Source: Neobacillus mesonae
GTDB taxonomy: Bacteria > Bacillota > Bacilli > Bacillales > Cytobacillaceae
Assembly: GCF_023715155.1 (NCBI RefSeq)
Contig: NZ_JAMBNQ010000006.1
Span: 62,001 to 126,000, forward strand
Length of the DNA: 64,000 nucleotides
Direction: 5' to 3'
The position numbers and the translations under genes were made by a program. Below, one piece after another: positions 52,309-61,102 of this stretch. The first letter of the stretch is position 1. Every line of letters begins with the position of its first letter. Under the pieces are notes generated by a model. That model saw only the letters and a program-made list of their open reading frames with translations. It did no database searches and was not told the DNA's origin.

Positions 52309-53886
52309 TTATCCCCTTCTGACAAGGGTTTTCTTATGTGCTTTTCCTTCTAAAATGTCTCTGTTTTGACTGTATAATTCAAACCTTTGAATCAGATCTT
52401 TACGTAAACGGTCTCCAGGTACAACATCATCAATATAAAATTCTGATGCAGGGCTCCAAACATTAATGTCATCATTGTATTTTTCACGCTGTTCTTGTAT
52501 GAATTTTTGACGTTCGGCAGGGTCCTCAATAGATTGAATTTTATTATAATACATGGCATTGACAGCTGCCTCAGGTCCCATAATAGCAGGCTGTGCTTGA
52601 GGTAAGGCAATGCACGCATCCGGCTGCATGGAAGCACCTGACATGACGACATAACCAGCACCATATGCCTTCCTCACAATTAAAGCAATCCTTGGAACGG
52701 TAGCATTTGCCACTGTTGACAGCATTCTTGCACCTCTTCTAATGATGGCTTCCTTTTCTACCTTGCTTCCCACCATAAAGCCCGGTAAATCTACTAGGAA
52801 CAATAAAGGAATATTATAAGCATCACAAAGTGAGATAAAGTGTGCTGCTTTTTCGGCAGATTCTGGGAAAATAACACCGCCTTTTACTTTTGATTGATTC
52901 GCCACTATTCCTACTGATCTTCCTCCGATTCGGCAAAAACCTGTAATCATTTCTTTCGCATACAGCTTTTTGAATTCAAAAAATGAATTTTCGTCCACAA
53001 TGTTTTCAATGAAAGGATACATATTCATAGGAATACGTTGATTTTCCGGTACTAATTCTTCAATTTTTTTACCACCAATAGGAGGTTTTGAATCGATTAA
53101 CTCTGGGGTTTTCATCCAGTTTTGTGGAAAATAACCTAAATATTTTTTAGCAGCGTCAAGAGCTTCTGTCTCCGTTTCTACTAACATATCACCTAAGCCG
53201 CTGACTTGATTATGCATGCGGGCACCACCCATTTCCTCCATTGAAACCTTTTCCCCTGTAGCCATTGCGGCCATTCTAGGAGAACCTAAGTAAACGCTCG
53301 CATTTTTATTCACCATCACAACAAAATCACATAATGCAGGCAAATAAGCACTTCCGGCTGGAGATGGACCAAACACTAAAGCAATTTGCGGGATAACTCC
53401 TGACATTCTAGCCGTATTGTAAAAAATCTTTCCAGCATGGCGTCGGTCAGTAAAGGTTTCAAATTGTTCGTTAAGTCTTGACCCTGCTGAATCTATCATG
53501 TAAATGAGAGGAATCTTTCTCTTTTCAGCCAATTCTTGCATTCTAATAATTTTTTCAATCGTTTTCTTGCCCCATGTCCCAGCTTTAATTGTCATATCAT
53601 TTGCGATGATTGCTACTGGCTTCCCATTGATTTTTGCAACTAACGTCACAACTGCATCTCCCGGGAGAAAGTCTTCCTCCTTGCATCGTGCAAAAAGTCC
53701 ATCTTCCACTTCAAAACTATCTTCATCTACCAAATACTTAATTCGGTCGCGAACAAACATCTTGCCAATATCTTTCATTTTTGCGTAATATGGGCGATTT
53801 GTTGATGTTTTGATTTCTTGAATTTTTTCATATACCGTTTGGTCAATACCTTTTGTTTCCACAGTGGTTCCTTTTGTTTCTTCCAT
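52309..53886 (-). CDS. Acyl-CoA carboxylase carboxyltransferase subunit
   Basis: A 525-residue crotonase-fold carboxyltransferase of the PccB/MccB/YngE type, single-chain alpha+beta form. Conserved pieces include NDMTIKAGTWGKKTIEKIIR, the first oxyanion region DSAGSRLNEQFE and RKAYGAGYVVMSGASMQPDA near residue 400. It moves CO2 from biotin to an acyl-CoA, probably 3-methylcrotonyl-CoA or a longer homologue such as a geranyl-type ester. It follows the old yellow enzyme gene by about 200 bp. Confidence 0.9.
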   Translation of the reverse strand: MEETKGTTVETKGIDQTVYEKIQEIKTSTNRPYYAKMKDIGKMFVRDRIKYLVDEDSFEVEDGLFARCKEEDFLPGDAVVTLVAKINGKPVAIIANDMTIKAGTWGKKTIEKIIRMQELAEKRKIPLIYMIDSAGSRLNEQFETFTDRRHAGKIFYNTARMSGVIPQIALVFGPSPAGSAYLPALCDFVVMVNKNASVYLGSPRMAAMATGEKVSMEEMGGARMHNQVSGLGDMLVETETEALDAAKKYLGYFPQNWMKTPELIDSKPPIGGKKIEELVPENQRIPMNMYPFIENIVDENSFFEFKKLYAKEMITGFCRIGGRSVGIVANQSKVKGGVIFPESAEKAAHFISLCDAYNIPLLFLVDLPGFMVGSKVEKEAIIRRGARMLSTVANATVPRIALIVRKAYGAGYVVMSGASMQPDACIALPQAQPAIMGPEAAVNAMYYNKIQSIEDPAERQKFIQEQREKYNDDINVWSPASEFYIDDVVPGDRLRKDLIQRFELYSQNRDILEGKAHKKTLVRRG

Positions 53887-54092
53887 TTGATAGCCTCCTA
53901 TAATAGTAGTGTTAGTTTATACTAAATAAAATAGATAGCAGCGTCTGTATTTACTATAGTTTAATCCGTAATGTCTTCTGCATATTATATATTGCCCCGT
54001 CACTCAAGGACTTGTCTCTTATGATTCATTTCACCGCTTAGCCAAAGTTGTATTTTCGTTATATCAACACTTAAAGTGTAATCGAACCGTAA

Positions 54093-55136
54093 TTAATTAG
54101 GATACCACTTTTCTAATACAGGAAAAGCTTCTTCCCATGCTTTTGAATATTGACCCGGCCCAGTAATCTCAATCCCTAATTCATTAGCCGCTTTCAGCGG
54201 CCAATACGGGTTCCGTAATAGTTCTCTGGCCATAAAAATTAAATCTGCCCGATTATTTTTTAATATTTCTTCTGCATGAAGAGGGTTTGTGATTAAGCCA
54301 ACAGCTCCTGTTGCAATCTCAACTTCATTCCGAATTTGTTCCGCAAGAGGAACCTGATATCCAGGAAAGACATCAATTTTTGCTGGTACTACTGCTCCAG
54401 AACTACAATCAATTAAATCTACTCCCTGCTCTTTTAGTCTTCCAGCAATATAAATCATGTCGTCCATTTGATTACCTTCGGGATGGTATTCATTTACAGA
54501 TAAACGTACAAATAATGGTCCATCCCAAATTTCATTAATCCCATTAATAATCTCTTCCAAAAATCGATAGCGGTTTTCTTTTGTTCCGCCATACTGGTCA
54601 GTTCGATAGTTGGTTAAGGGAGACAAAAACTGATTGATCAAATAACCATGTGCTCCATGAAGCTCAATTAAATCAAATTCGGCTCCTTTTGCTCTTCTTG
54701 CAGCTTCCTTAAAATGATTTATAATTTCTTGTATTTGAGATATGGATAACTCGTTTGGCACGGGACGATCCATTTTATACGGCAATGGAGAGGGAGCATA
54801 AATTTCTCCTTCAATATCTGCCTTTCTGCCTGCATGTGAAAGCTGAATTCCGGCTTTACTTCCATATCGATGGATTTCTTGGACAAGTTCACTTAATCCT
54901 TCCATATGACTATCATCCCAAATTCCCAAATCCTTCATTGAGATTCTTCCTTGCGGATGAACGGCTGTGGATTCAAGCATAATCAATCCCACTTGACCCA
55001 TTGCCCTGCTTCCATAATGCAAATGATGAAATTTACTTACATGTCCATCCCTTTTAAAAGAAGAATACATACACATTGGTGACATGACGATTCTATTTTT
55101 TAGCATGATATTTTTTACCGAAAACGGAGAAAACAA
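54093..55136 (-). CDS. namA: Old yellow enzyme, NADPH dehydrogenase NamA/YqjM type
   Basis: A 347-residue FMN-binding TIM-barrel of the OYE family. Features of the thermophilic-like YqjM class are [20 protein letters not shown] (Cys near residue 22) and [20 protein letters not shown] with the conserved Gln/His substrate-binding region ([17 protein letters not shown] later on). It reduces C=C bonds of enones and enals. Inside an acyl-CoA operon it may reduce an unsaturated ketone or aldehyde before oxidation to the acid. Intact. Confidence 0.9.
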   Translation of the reverse strand: MFSPFSVKNIMLKNRIVMSPMCMYSSFKRDGHVSKFHHLHYGSRAMGQVGLIMLESTAVHPQGRISMKDLGIWDDSHMEGLSELVQEIHRYGSKAGIQLSHAGRKADIEGEIYAPSPLPYKMDRPVPNELSISQIQEIINHFKEAARRAKGAEFDLIELHGAHGYLINQFLSPLTNYRTDQYGGTKENRYRFLEEIINGINEIWDGPLFVRLSVNEYHPEGNQMDDMIYIAGRLKEQGVDLIDCSSGAVVPAKIDVFPGYQVPLAEQIRNEVEIATGAVGLITNPLHAEEILKNNRADLIFMARELLRNPYWPLKAANELGIEITGPGQYSKAWEEAFPVLEKWYPN

Positions 55137-55362
55137 TTTAACGATGATTTGTCACTCCCTTCACAATTTTTTTACACTATAAAACCCAGAGACTATATCC
55201 ATTAATACACATATTGAATCAAGTCCGCTGAAACCCATTAATTAAGAAATAAAAGTATGAATTTTATTTTCTAATATATATTCAGCATTTGATTGTCCTC
55301 TTATTTTAAACCGTTTGCAATATTAGCCATTTCAATTAATTTATCAATGTAAAATAATTGAT

Positions 55363-56502
55363 TTATAAGTCCATCTCTTTGGCAATAATCTCTTTTTGAA
55401 CCTCGTCAGTTCCCCCGCCAATTCTCATTAAACGGGCATCCCGCCATTCCCTGGAGATTGGATATTCATCCATATATCCATAACCACCGTGAATTTGTAA
55501 TGCCTTATCAGCCACTTCATAATAAACTTTAGAAGCCAATAGTTTTGTCATGGAAATCTCTTTTACAAGTACTTCGCCTTTATCATATTGAGCAGCGGTA
55601 TTATATAAAAGAGCACGTGCAGCTTCAACATCGGTTTGCATTTCGGCAAGGTAATGTCTGATCACCTGTTTCTTTGTTAGGGATCGGCCAAATTGTTCGC
55701 GTTCTTTTGCATATTGTACTGCTAATTCCAAACATCTTTGTGCACCTGCAACGCAAGCAGTCGCTTGAATTAAACGCTCTCCATTCAATTGCCACATAAG
55801 CTGTTTAAATCCTTCTCCCTCATTACCCAATAAGGCATTATCCGGAACAAAAACATTGTCAAGGAAGATTTCTGCCGTATCAGATGCGTGCATTCCTATC
55901 TTTTCTAACTTTCGTCCAACCGTATACCCATCTAAATTACTGTCAACTAAAAAGATACTAAATAACGGCTTGCTTTCTTTTTCTCCCGTCTTGGCAATTA
56001 ATATTTGATAATCAGCCCTTACCCCATTTGTAATAAAAACCTTAGATCCATTGATAATCCAGCCGCCTTCTATTTTTTTAGCCGTCGTCCTTAAGCCTGC
56101 CACATCTGATCCTGCAGATGGCTCAGTAATACCGAGAGCAGCAATCTTTTCCCCAGCTATAGAAGGTACAAGATAGTTTTGTTTCTGTTCTTCCGTACCG
56201 AATTTTAAAATGGGGTTCGTTGCCATTAATGCTTGCACATTAAATGCCATCCCTAAACCTGCACAGCCTGATGAAGCAATTTCCTCTGTTACTGTCATAG
56301 CTGCAAAGTAATCTAGATGGCTGCCGCCATATTCCTCTGGATAGCGGACTCCAAACAACCCCATTTGACCCATCTTTCTAAAAATCTCGTTCGGAAATCC
56401 ATTCTTTTCCCATTCTTCAATATTAGGGACAATTTCCTTTTGTACGAATTTGCGAACTGTTTTTCTTAATTCCTGATGGTTTTCCATTACTTCATATTTC
56501 AC
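55363..56502 (-). CDS. Acyl-CoA dehydrogenase, isovaleryl/long-chain-like
   Basis: A 379-residue FAD-dependent acyl-CoA dehydrogenase with TEPSAGSDVAGLRTTAKK and the C-terminal RIGGGTDEVQKEIIAKEM. At the place of the MCAD catalytic Glu the family signature here has Gly (GGT), as in isovaleryl- and long-chain enzymes, whose base is a Glu on another helix; Glu242 in LNGERLIQA fits that. This favours branched or long substrates. GTG start, 7 nt after GGAAGGG. It is the first gene behind leader B and donates electrons to EtfAB. The 226-bp gap to the next gene may hold a processing site. Confidence 0.9.
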   Translation of the reverse strand: MKYEVMENHQELRKTVRKFVQKEIVPNIEEWEKNGFPNEIFRKMGQMGLFGVRYPEEYGGSHLDYFAAMTVTEEIASSGCAGLGMAFNVQALMATNPILKFGTEEQKQNYLVPSIAGEKIAALGITEPSAGSDVAGLRTTAKKIEGGWIINGSKVFITNGVRADYQILIAKTGEKESKPLFSIFLVDSNLDGYTVGRKLEKIGMHASDTAEIFLDNVFVPDNALLGNEGEGFKQLMWQLNGERLIQATACVAGAQRCLELAVQYAKEREQFGRSLTKKQVIRHYLAEMQTDVEAARALLYNTAAQYDKGEVLVKEISMTKLLASKVYYEVADKALQIHGGYGYMDEYPISREWRDARLMRIGGGTDEVQKEIIAKEMDL

Positions 56503-56617
56503 TTATATTCCCTTCCTTTACTTTTCTAGAAATTGGTAGATTATGATGCATTTATAAGCTATTACTCAATTGAAATTAACCGCAACTTGTTTAAATACTC
56601 TCCTTAACCTTCAACAA

Positions 56618-56714
56618 AATAAAAAGCCCAGCAAAATAGCTTAATCGCTTTTTGCTGGGCTTATTTACGAAGAGAGATTGGCTTTTGAAGAGTCAACCCC
56701 AATAAATAACAGCT
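56618..56714 (-). promoter_or_regulatory. Leader RNA B: candidate antitermination element or riboswitch
   Basis: Second copy of the leader, transcribed towards the acyl-CoA dehydrogenase. AGCTG (56710-56714), P1 TTATTTAT (56702-56709), linker TGG, P2 GGTTGACT/AGCCAATC (56691-56698 with 56676-56683), a 7-nt linker TCTCTTC, P1' GTAAATAA (56661-56668) and a terminator with 13-bp arms (56650-56662 and 56624-56636) followed by TTTTATTTTG. P2 bases differ from copy A yet still pair, with one mismatch and a G-U. The terminator 5' arm again overlaps P1' and contains CAGC facing GCTG. Confidence 0.78.
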
Positions 56715-56734
56715 TTTATTTAATTCTTGATTTA

Positions 56735-56763
56735 ATTTTATAAATTAACTAATTTATTGTCAA
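56735..56763 (-). promoter_or_regulatory. Promoter of the leader-B operon
   Basis: TTGACA, 17 nt, TAAAAT on the minus strand, 20 nt before the conserved AGCTG of leader B. Confidence 0.8.
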
Positions 56764-56877
56764 GTTATTATTTTTGGAAAATATCAAAAATTTGATATTT
56801 CCTAAGATCTTTTGAAGTTTTATATCAATCATCATTAATCAATAATAAATTCGTATTTTATTTCTTTATCTTTAATA

Positions 56878-56906
56878 TTGACATCTATCATAATTTAACA
56901 TAAAAT
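56878..56906 (+). promoter_or_regulatory. Promoter of the leader-C transporter gene
   Basis: TTGACA, 17 nt, TAAAAT on the plus strand, 24 nt before the AGCTG of leader C. It is back-to-back with the leader-B promoter, 114 bp apart. Confidence 0.8.
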
Positions 56907-56930
56907 TCTGATTGTTACAAATATTATAAA

Positions 56931-57025
56931 AGCTGTTATTTACAGGGGTAAACAAAAATTTATCTATTTTAGTAAATAAGTCCAGCATAAGGTTTCTATT
57001 TCCTTTATGCTGGACTTATTTTTTT
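56931..57025 (+). promoter_or_regulatory. Leader RNA C: candidate antitermination element or riboswitch
   Basis: Third copy, on the plus strand before the MFS gene. AGCTG (56931-56935), P1 TTATTTAC (56936-56943), linker AGG, P2 GGTAAA/TTTATC (56947-56952 with 56959-56964), a 7-nt linker TATTTTA, P1' GTAAATAA (56972-56979), then a terminator with 13-bp arms AAGTCCAGCATAA (56978-56990) and 57005-57017 and a run of eight T. P2 is quite different in sequence from copies A and B but pairs fully. Bases 57026-57256 up to the gene show no second structure. Confidence 0.8.
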
Positions 57026-57256
57026 TGAAAGTTGGGGAGAATGTTCCACACTTTTGCTAGGTTCCCTATATAACGCGATTGGTCAAGAACTTAACATTAG
57101 TGGGAATTATACATCCCTAGAATCAATATGACAAGGGAGGGGATTTTGGGTATTCGATAAATACTTTTCATTTAATTTTATAAGAACAATACTTAAATTT
57201 CTTTGATCACCTGATCTACTTGCTAAAAAACAATAAAAAAAGGAGACGGGATTATA

Positions 57257-58531
57257 GTGTCAAAAAAAAGGGAGAAATTTCACTATGCATGGTGGATAGC
57301 AGTTGCATGTTGTGCCATTTATGCAGGCAGTGTCGGAATTATTGTTAGTTGCGCCGGATTATTTTATAAATCTGTAAGTACTGAATTGGGCGTTGGGACC
57401 GCTGATATTGTTTTTTATACAACACTTATGTATTTTGTGATAACTATCACCCTTCCTTTTGCCGGAAAAATCTTTTCCAAATTTAATATGCGCCTAATAT
57501 TATCAGTTGCTGCACTAACCGATGCCTTGGCATTTGGATTAATGGGCACTTATACATCTGTTTACCATTTTTACGTTTCAGGTGTATTACTTGGTATCAG
57601 CAACTCCTTCTTGATATATGCGGCAGTACCATTAATAATTAATAATTGGTTTAAGGTTAAAATGGGAACTGTTCTTGGTGTTTCCATGACATTTATGGGG
57701 ATTGGCGGGGCAATCTGTGCTCCTATAGCAGGATATCTAATTGAAACAATTGGATGGAGAAGCTCTTATATGGCACTTGGAGTATTCGTTGCCGTCTTAA
57801 CACTTCCTTTTACCATATTTGTTATCCGAAAGGATCCAAAGGAAAAGAACATGACTGCATATGGTGCAGAATCTGTTGAAAAGTCCTTCAAGAAGGTTGT
57901 TGAGGAAACAGGATTTCCATTCAAACAGGCCATAAAATCAGTTCCTTTTTACGGATTATTTATTTTTACGGGTCTTTTAGGTCTAGTGGTAACGGTAAGT
58001 TTTCATATTCCAAATCATCTCCTATCAGAAGGATTTTCCACTTCATTTGCGGCAACTGTCGTTACGTGTGTCATGATTGGACAAACATCAGGGAAATTCC
58101 TTTTAGGCTGGTTAAACGATAAAGTCGGGATAAAGATGACAAACTTAGTTGGAATCGGTTCAGGTATGATAGGAATATTGCTCATTTTATTTAGTGGACG
58201 CTTTGGGGGTATTTCTATATATATTGGAGGGCTTACTTTTGGTATTGGTTATTCGTGCAGTACTTTGTTACCACCTTTCATGATCAAAGCGGTTTTTGGA
58301 AATCGAGACTATGCATCCATCTATTCCATGATCATGTCATCGGCTACTTTAGCAATTGCCGTTGGAACAACTATTTTTGGATTTGCTTATGACATAACTG
58401 GATCCTATTATGCTGTATTCCTTGGCGTATTAGCTATCCAAGTTTTCGCGATACTTATAGGTATCATGACATTAAGAAGAAAACCTACGGCAACTAATAA
58501 CAATGAATATTTAGTTGTAAATGAGAATTGA
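57257..58531 (+). CDS. MFS transporter, monocarboxylate/oxalate-formate (OFA) type
   Basis: A 424-residue major facilitator with 12 hydrophobic segments. The start KKREKFHYAWWIAVACCAIY, the loop after helix 4 with NNWFKVKMGTVLGVSMTFMG, and the pattern GWRSSYMALGVFV are characteristic of monocarboxylate and OFA-type carriers. GTG start after GGAGACGGG. It lies behind leader C and is divergent from the acyl-CoA dehydrogenase operon, so it is the likely importer of the acid degraded by that operon. Substrate is inferred. A clean terminator follows at 58595-58627. Confidence 0.85.
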   Translation: MSKKREKFHYAWWIAVACCAIYAGSVGIIVSCAGLFYKSVSTELGVGTADIVFYTTLMYFVITITLPFAGKIFSKFNMRLILSVAALTDALAFGLMGTYTSVYHFYVSGVLLGISNSFLIYAAVPLIINNWFKVKMGTVLGVSMTFMGIGGAICAPIAGYLIETIGWRSSYMALGVFVAVLTLPFTIFVIRKDPKEKNMTAYGAESVEKSFKKVVEETGFPFKQAIKSVPFYGLFIFTGLLGLVVTVSFHIPNHLLSEGFSTSFAATVVTCVMIGQTSGKFLLGWLNDKVGIKMTNLVGIGSGMIGILLILFSGRFGGISIYIGGLTFGIGYSCSTLLPPFMIKAVFGNRDYASIYSMIMSSATLAIAVGTTIFGFAYDITGSYYAVFLGVLAIQVFAILIGIMTLRRKPTATNNNEYLVVNEN

Positions 58532-58594
58532 TAGATTTTTAGAAGGAGTATGGTGGAATCAGAGTTTTTAAACGACTCCTTATCAAATCATTTC

Positions 58595-58627
58595 AAAAAG
58601 CTCTAGTTATTTAAGCTAGAGCTTTTT
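58595..58627. terminator. Terminator after the MFS gene
   Basis: AAAAAGCTCTAG and CTAGAGCTTTTTT form a 12-bp stem with a 9-nt loop and T-runs on both strands. Confidence 0.85.
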
Positions 58628-58636
58628 TGATAAAGC

Positions 58637-59235
58637 TTAAGGCCAATTTTTCCAATCAGGTTTTTCAATTTCATTCACATTTTCAGCCGATAATTTGGTA
58701 ATATTTATATTCTTCTCAGTTTGTTCCTCTTTACCTTCACTGAGATTAATTACAGTTTCATATACTAACTTTGCCATTTCTGGTGGTGATGAAAGTGCTC
58801 CACCGTAATAAAATTTTCCATCATTTTTTAAATATTCATAGCCATCCGAAAATAATGAAGATGTAATTACTTTAATGTCTCCTTCCAAACCAGCAGCTTT
58901 TATAGCATCTATAGCACCAAAAGCTTGGGGATTTGATCCAACGAACACGCCATTAATTTCATCTCCATACTTGGTAATAAAATTTTCCATCACCTTTCTA
59001 CTCTTATCACGTTGCCAATCTCCAGCCTGAGATTCTAAGATTTTAATTTTTGAAAATTTCTTTACTACATCATGAAACCCTTTAGAAAATTCGTTTGTAA
59101 TTGGAAATCCAGGTGCACCAGTTCAACCTTTCCTTTTCCGTTAAGTACTTCAATCATTGCTTTCCCTGCAATATTTCCCATTTCTACATTGTCCTGACCA
59201 ACATAAGCATCGACATATTGCTGGCCGCTTTATTG
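58637..59235 (-). pseudogene. Decayed sugar-type ABC substrate-binding protein
   Basis: The C-terminal 118 codons (58637-58993 region) read as a RbsB-type periplasmic binding protein (NGVFVGSNPQAFGAIDAIKA; GYEYLKNDGKFYYGGALSSP). The frame extends upstream as GAPGFPITNEFSKGFHDVVK and then, after a frame change near 59120, as QYVDAYVGQDNVEMGNIAGK. The N-terminal third and signal peptide are gone; the coding remnant abuts the sigma-54 regulator remnant without a gap. No permease or ATPase genes accompany it, so the rest of the transporter has been deleted. Confidence 0.82.
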
Positions 59236-59240
59236 GTGTA

Positions 59241-59936
59241 CTGTTGTAGATAAATTTCCCTTTCAATTATTTGTTCCATGGAGACAACCATTCCCAGAGT
59301 ATGTTCATGTTTTAATGTATTATCTCCGGCAACAACAAAAGTACCGATAAATCTTTCCTTTCTTATCCCTGATCGGGGCCGTGGAACAAGTCCAGGAATT
59401 AGAGTTGACGTTATAATGTTCCCATCCTACGATCTGGACAGGTTTACCTTCGACAATTGCCAACCCAATAGCATTAGTTCCTACTTTTTGCTCCGAGCGA
59501 TGAGCACCCAATGCATAATTGCTTTCTAGCCCTTTTTCAGAAATATTTGTTTCACTTTTTAAATCAATCACGATTCCATTTTCATCGGTTGGACCAGCAA
59601 TATATCCTGTCCCATTTATATAGGTATAAAAGTCCTCCAAAATCGGTCTGGCTACATTTAATAACAGAGTGTTCCGATCCAATAAATTAGTTGAAGCAGC
59701 CTGTTCAAAACCGGAGGCATTTCATAAGGATCAATTCCCCTGGAACGGGATCGCTTCCATGAATTCACAATTTCCTTCCGCATACCTAGTGGATGTATGC
59801 CTTCATGAATAAATCTTTTCCATTTGCAATCTAAATCTGGATTATTAAGAGCATTACTCAACATTGTACTCAATACTCCCCCCCTAAGATTTGTTCCAAG
59901 ACCATTTACCAAAAAGGCAAATAATCTCCTATTCAC
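59241..59936 (-). pseudogene. Decayed sigma-54 activator, N-terminal sensor only
   Basis: Two frames together encode the start of an AcoR-type regulator: GMRKEIVNSWKRSRSRGIDP, then after a frame change near 59665 DRNTLLLNVARPILEDFYTY and the GAF part KVGTNAIGLAIVEGKPVQIV. After a second frame change it continues DNTLKHEHTLGMVVSMEQII and then breaks off at the binding-protein remnant. The AAA+ and HTH parts are absent. The pattern is homologous to the acetone regulator at 11934-13946. A deletion that fused it to the 58637-59235 remnant explains the structure. Confidence 0.82.
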
Positions 59937-60202
59937 CCTTTATAACATCAATTTACTGAAAATTCAGCTACAAAACAATCCAATTTTATAGTCCAGCTTT
60001 ATCATTAAATCTGTGCAAGTGCATTTGGATTTTTTTAATTAACTGTCGGTTTCACTGTTTCTCTTTAGCATTTATAAAACACTTTCATCTTCTGATACCG
60101 TTCAGTTTCTTGTTTGCTTTTTATAATCACCAGGGGATACTTTCTGATCAAATATAGAAATCACGTTTCCACCCTCATCCTTCTTACAAGATTTAAATAT
60201 AA

Positions 60203-60292
60203 TGGCCCAGCAAAAAAGAAAGAAATCTACTCACTTTTTCGCCGAGCCTTTCAGTTCAGACTTAATTTTAGTTAAATTGGGTAAAACAGCTT
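60203..60292 (-). promoter_or_regulatory. Leader RNA D: divergent copy of the leader
   Basis: On the minus strand AGCTGTTTTAC (60281-60291) is followed about 30 nt later by GGCTCGGCGAAAAA (60235-60248) and TTTTTTGCTGGGCC (60204-60217). The two arms still pair at all 14 positions if three G-U pairs are allowed, and GCTG can pair with CGGC. The GGGG segment is lost and P1 is shortened to about 5 bp. It precedes only the decayed regulator, so it is probably a dying copy. The other bases of 59937-60346 show no gene. Confidence 0.5.
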
Positions 60293-60346
60293 TTTCATTG
60301 ATTCGTTAATAAATGGAATATTTGCATTTACTTCTTTTTTGGTTGC

Positions 60347-61039
60347 TTATACGATTTTATGATCTTCCACGATGAACGTTGTAATTTCATCAAGAAACTC
60401 CTTGGCGTGATTCATTGTTCTTTGACCATTCTCAGATTGAAAGGCTGCTTCCAAACTTTCTACATCTTTAAACCAAAGTTCAACAATTCCATCGACTGGA
60501 ACTTCATTATAACTAGCCTGCGTTTTTTTATCTATTGTTCGATTTATAGCCAAATTTTGTATGTAGCCTTCAATACCATTCATGGATAGGACATATTCCG
60601 CATGTACCTGTAACCATTCAAATTTAAACCTCTCCAGGTCAATATCATGCCTACGTTTGAGGAGTGATATCCTTTTAATTAACGGCTTATTTTCCGGGGG
60701 TGGAACAACAATTTTTGGTTCCGTCATAACTAATTGTAACTCACCAATAAATTTAGGCTCATCTTCTTTAAGTGTTTTTTGGTTTTCTTCATTAAATACC
60801 TCTTCCATAGAAGTGGTTTCATTAAAGGTAATTTGTGAAAAACCATCCACTTTATAATTACTTCTTGGAAAGTTAATTCCTAATTGTTCAGAATTCACTA
60901 CATGATTTTGATGATAAGCTTTTACACCTTGACCAAGTGTCTCCCTAACCAACGGTCCGTGTGTTTCAAGCCAGTAACTTCTAAACTCTTCTTTGGAGAT
61001 ATCATCTCTTTTTCGTAGAATACCTGTTCTTTTAATCAT
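60347..61039 (-). CDS. Tandem EthD-domain protein
   Basis: A 230-residue protein with two ferredoxin-like EthD (dimeric alpha/beta-barrel) domains. The first starts MIKRTGILRKRDDISKEEFR with SYWLETHGPLV; the second repeats the pattern as KRISLLKRRHDIDLERFKFE with EWLQVHAEYVL near residue 145. EthD-like proteins accompany oxidative degradation of ethers, terpenes and aromatics; the role may be isomerase, decarboxylase or accessory. It lies just behind livF in the direction of transcription (63-bp gap) and may end the liv operon. Confidence 0.8.
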   Translation of the reverse strand: MIKRTGILRKRDDISKEEFRSYWLETHGPLVRETLGQGVKAYHQNHVVNSEQLGINFPRSNYKVDGFSQITFNETTSMEEVFNEENQKTLKEDEPKFIGELQLVMTEPKIVVPPPENKPLIKRISLLKRRHDIDLERFKFEWLQVHAEYVLSMNGIEGYIQNLAINRTIDKKTQASYNEVPVDGIVELWFKDVESLEAAFQSENGQRTMNHAKEFLDEITTFIVEDHKIV

Positions 61040-61102
61040 GATTTCCTCCTAAAAATTAAATTGTATACTTTAAATAATTTTTCATTAAACCCGTTGGTTT
61101 TA

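Noticed and set aside
56931..57025. T-box or other known riboswitch for the leader family
   Set aside because: The T-box GGGUGGNACCGCG motif is absent, and I find no purine, SAM, TPP, lysine, glycine, cobalamin or preQ1 core. The RAT consensus is also not matched.
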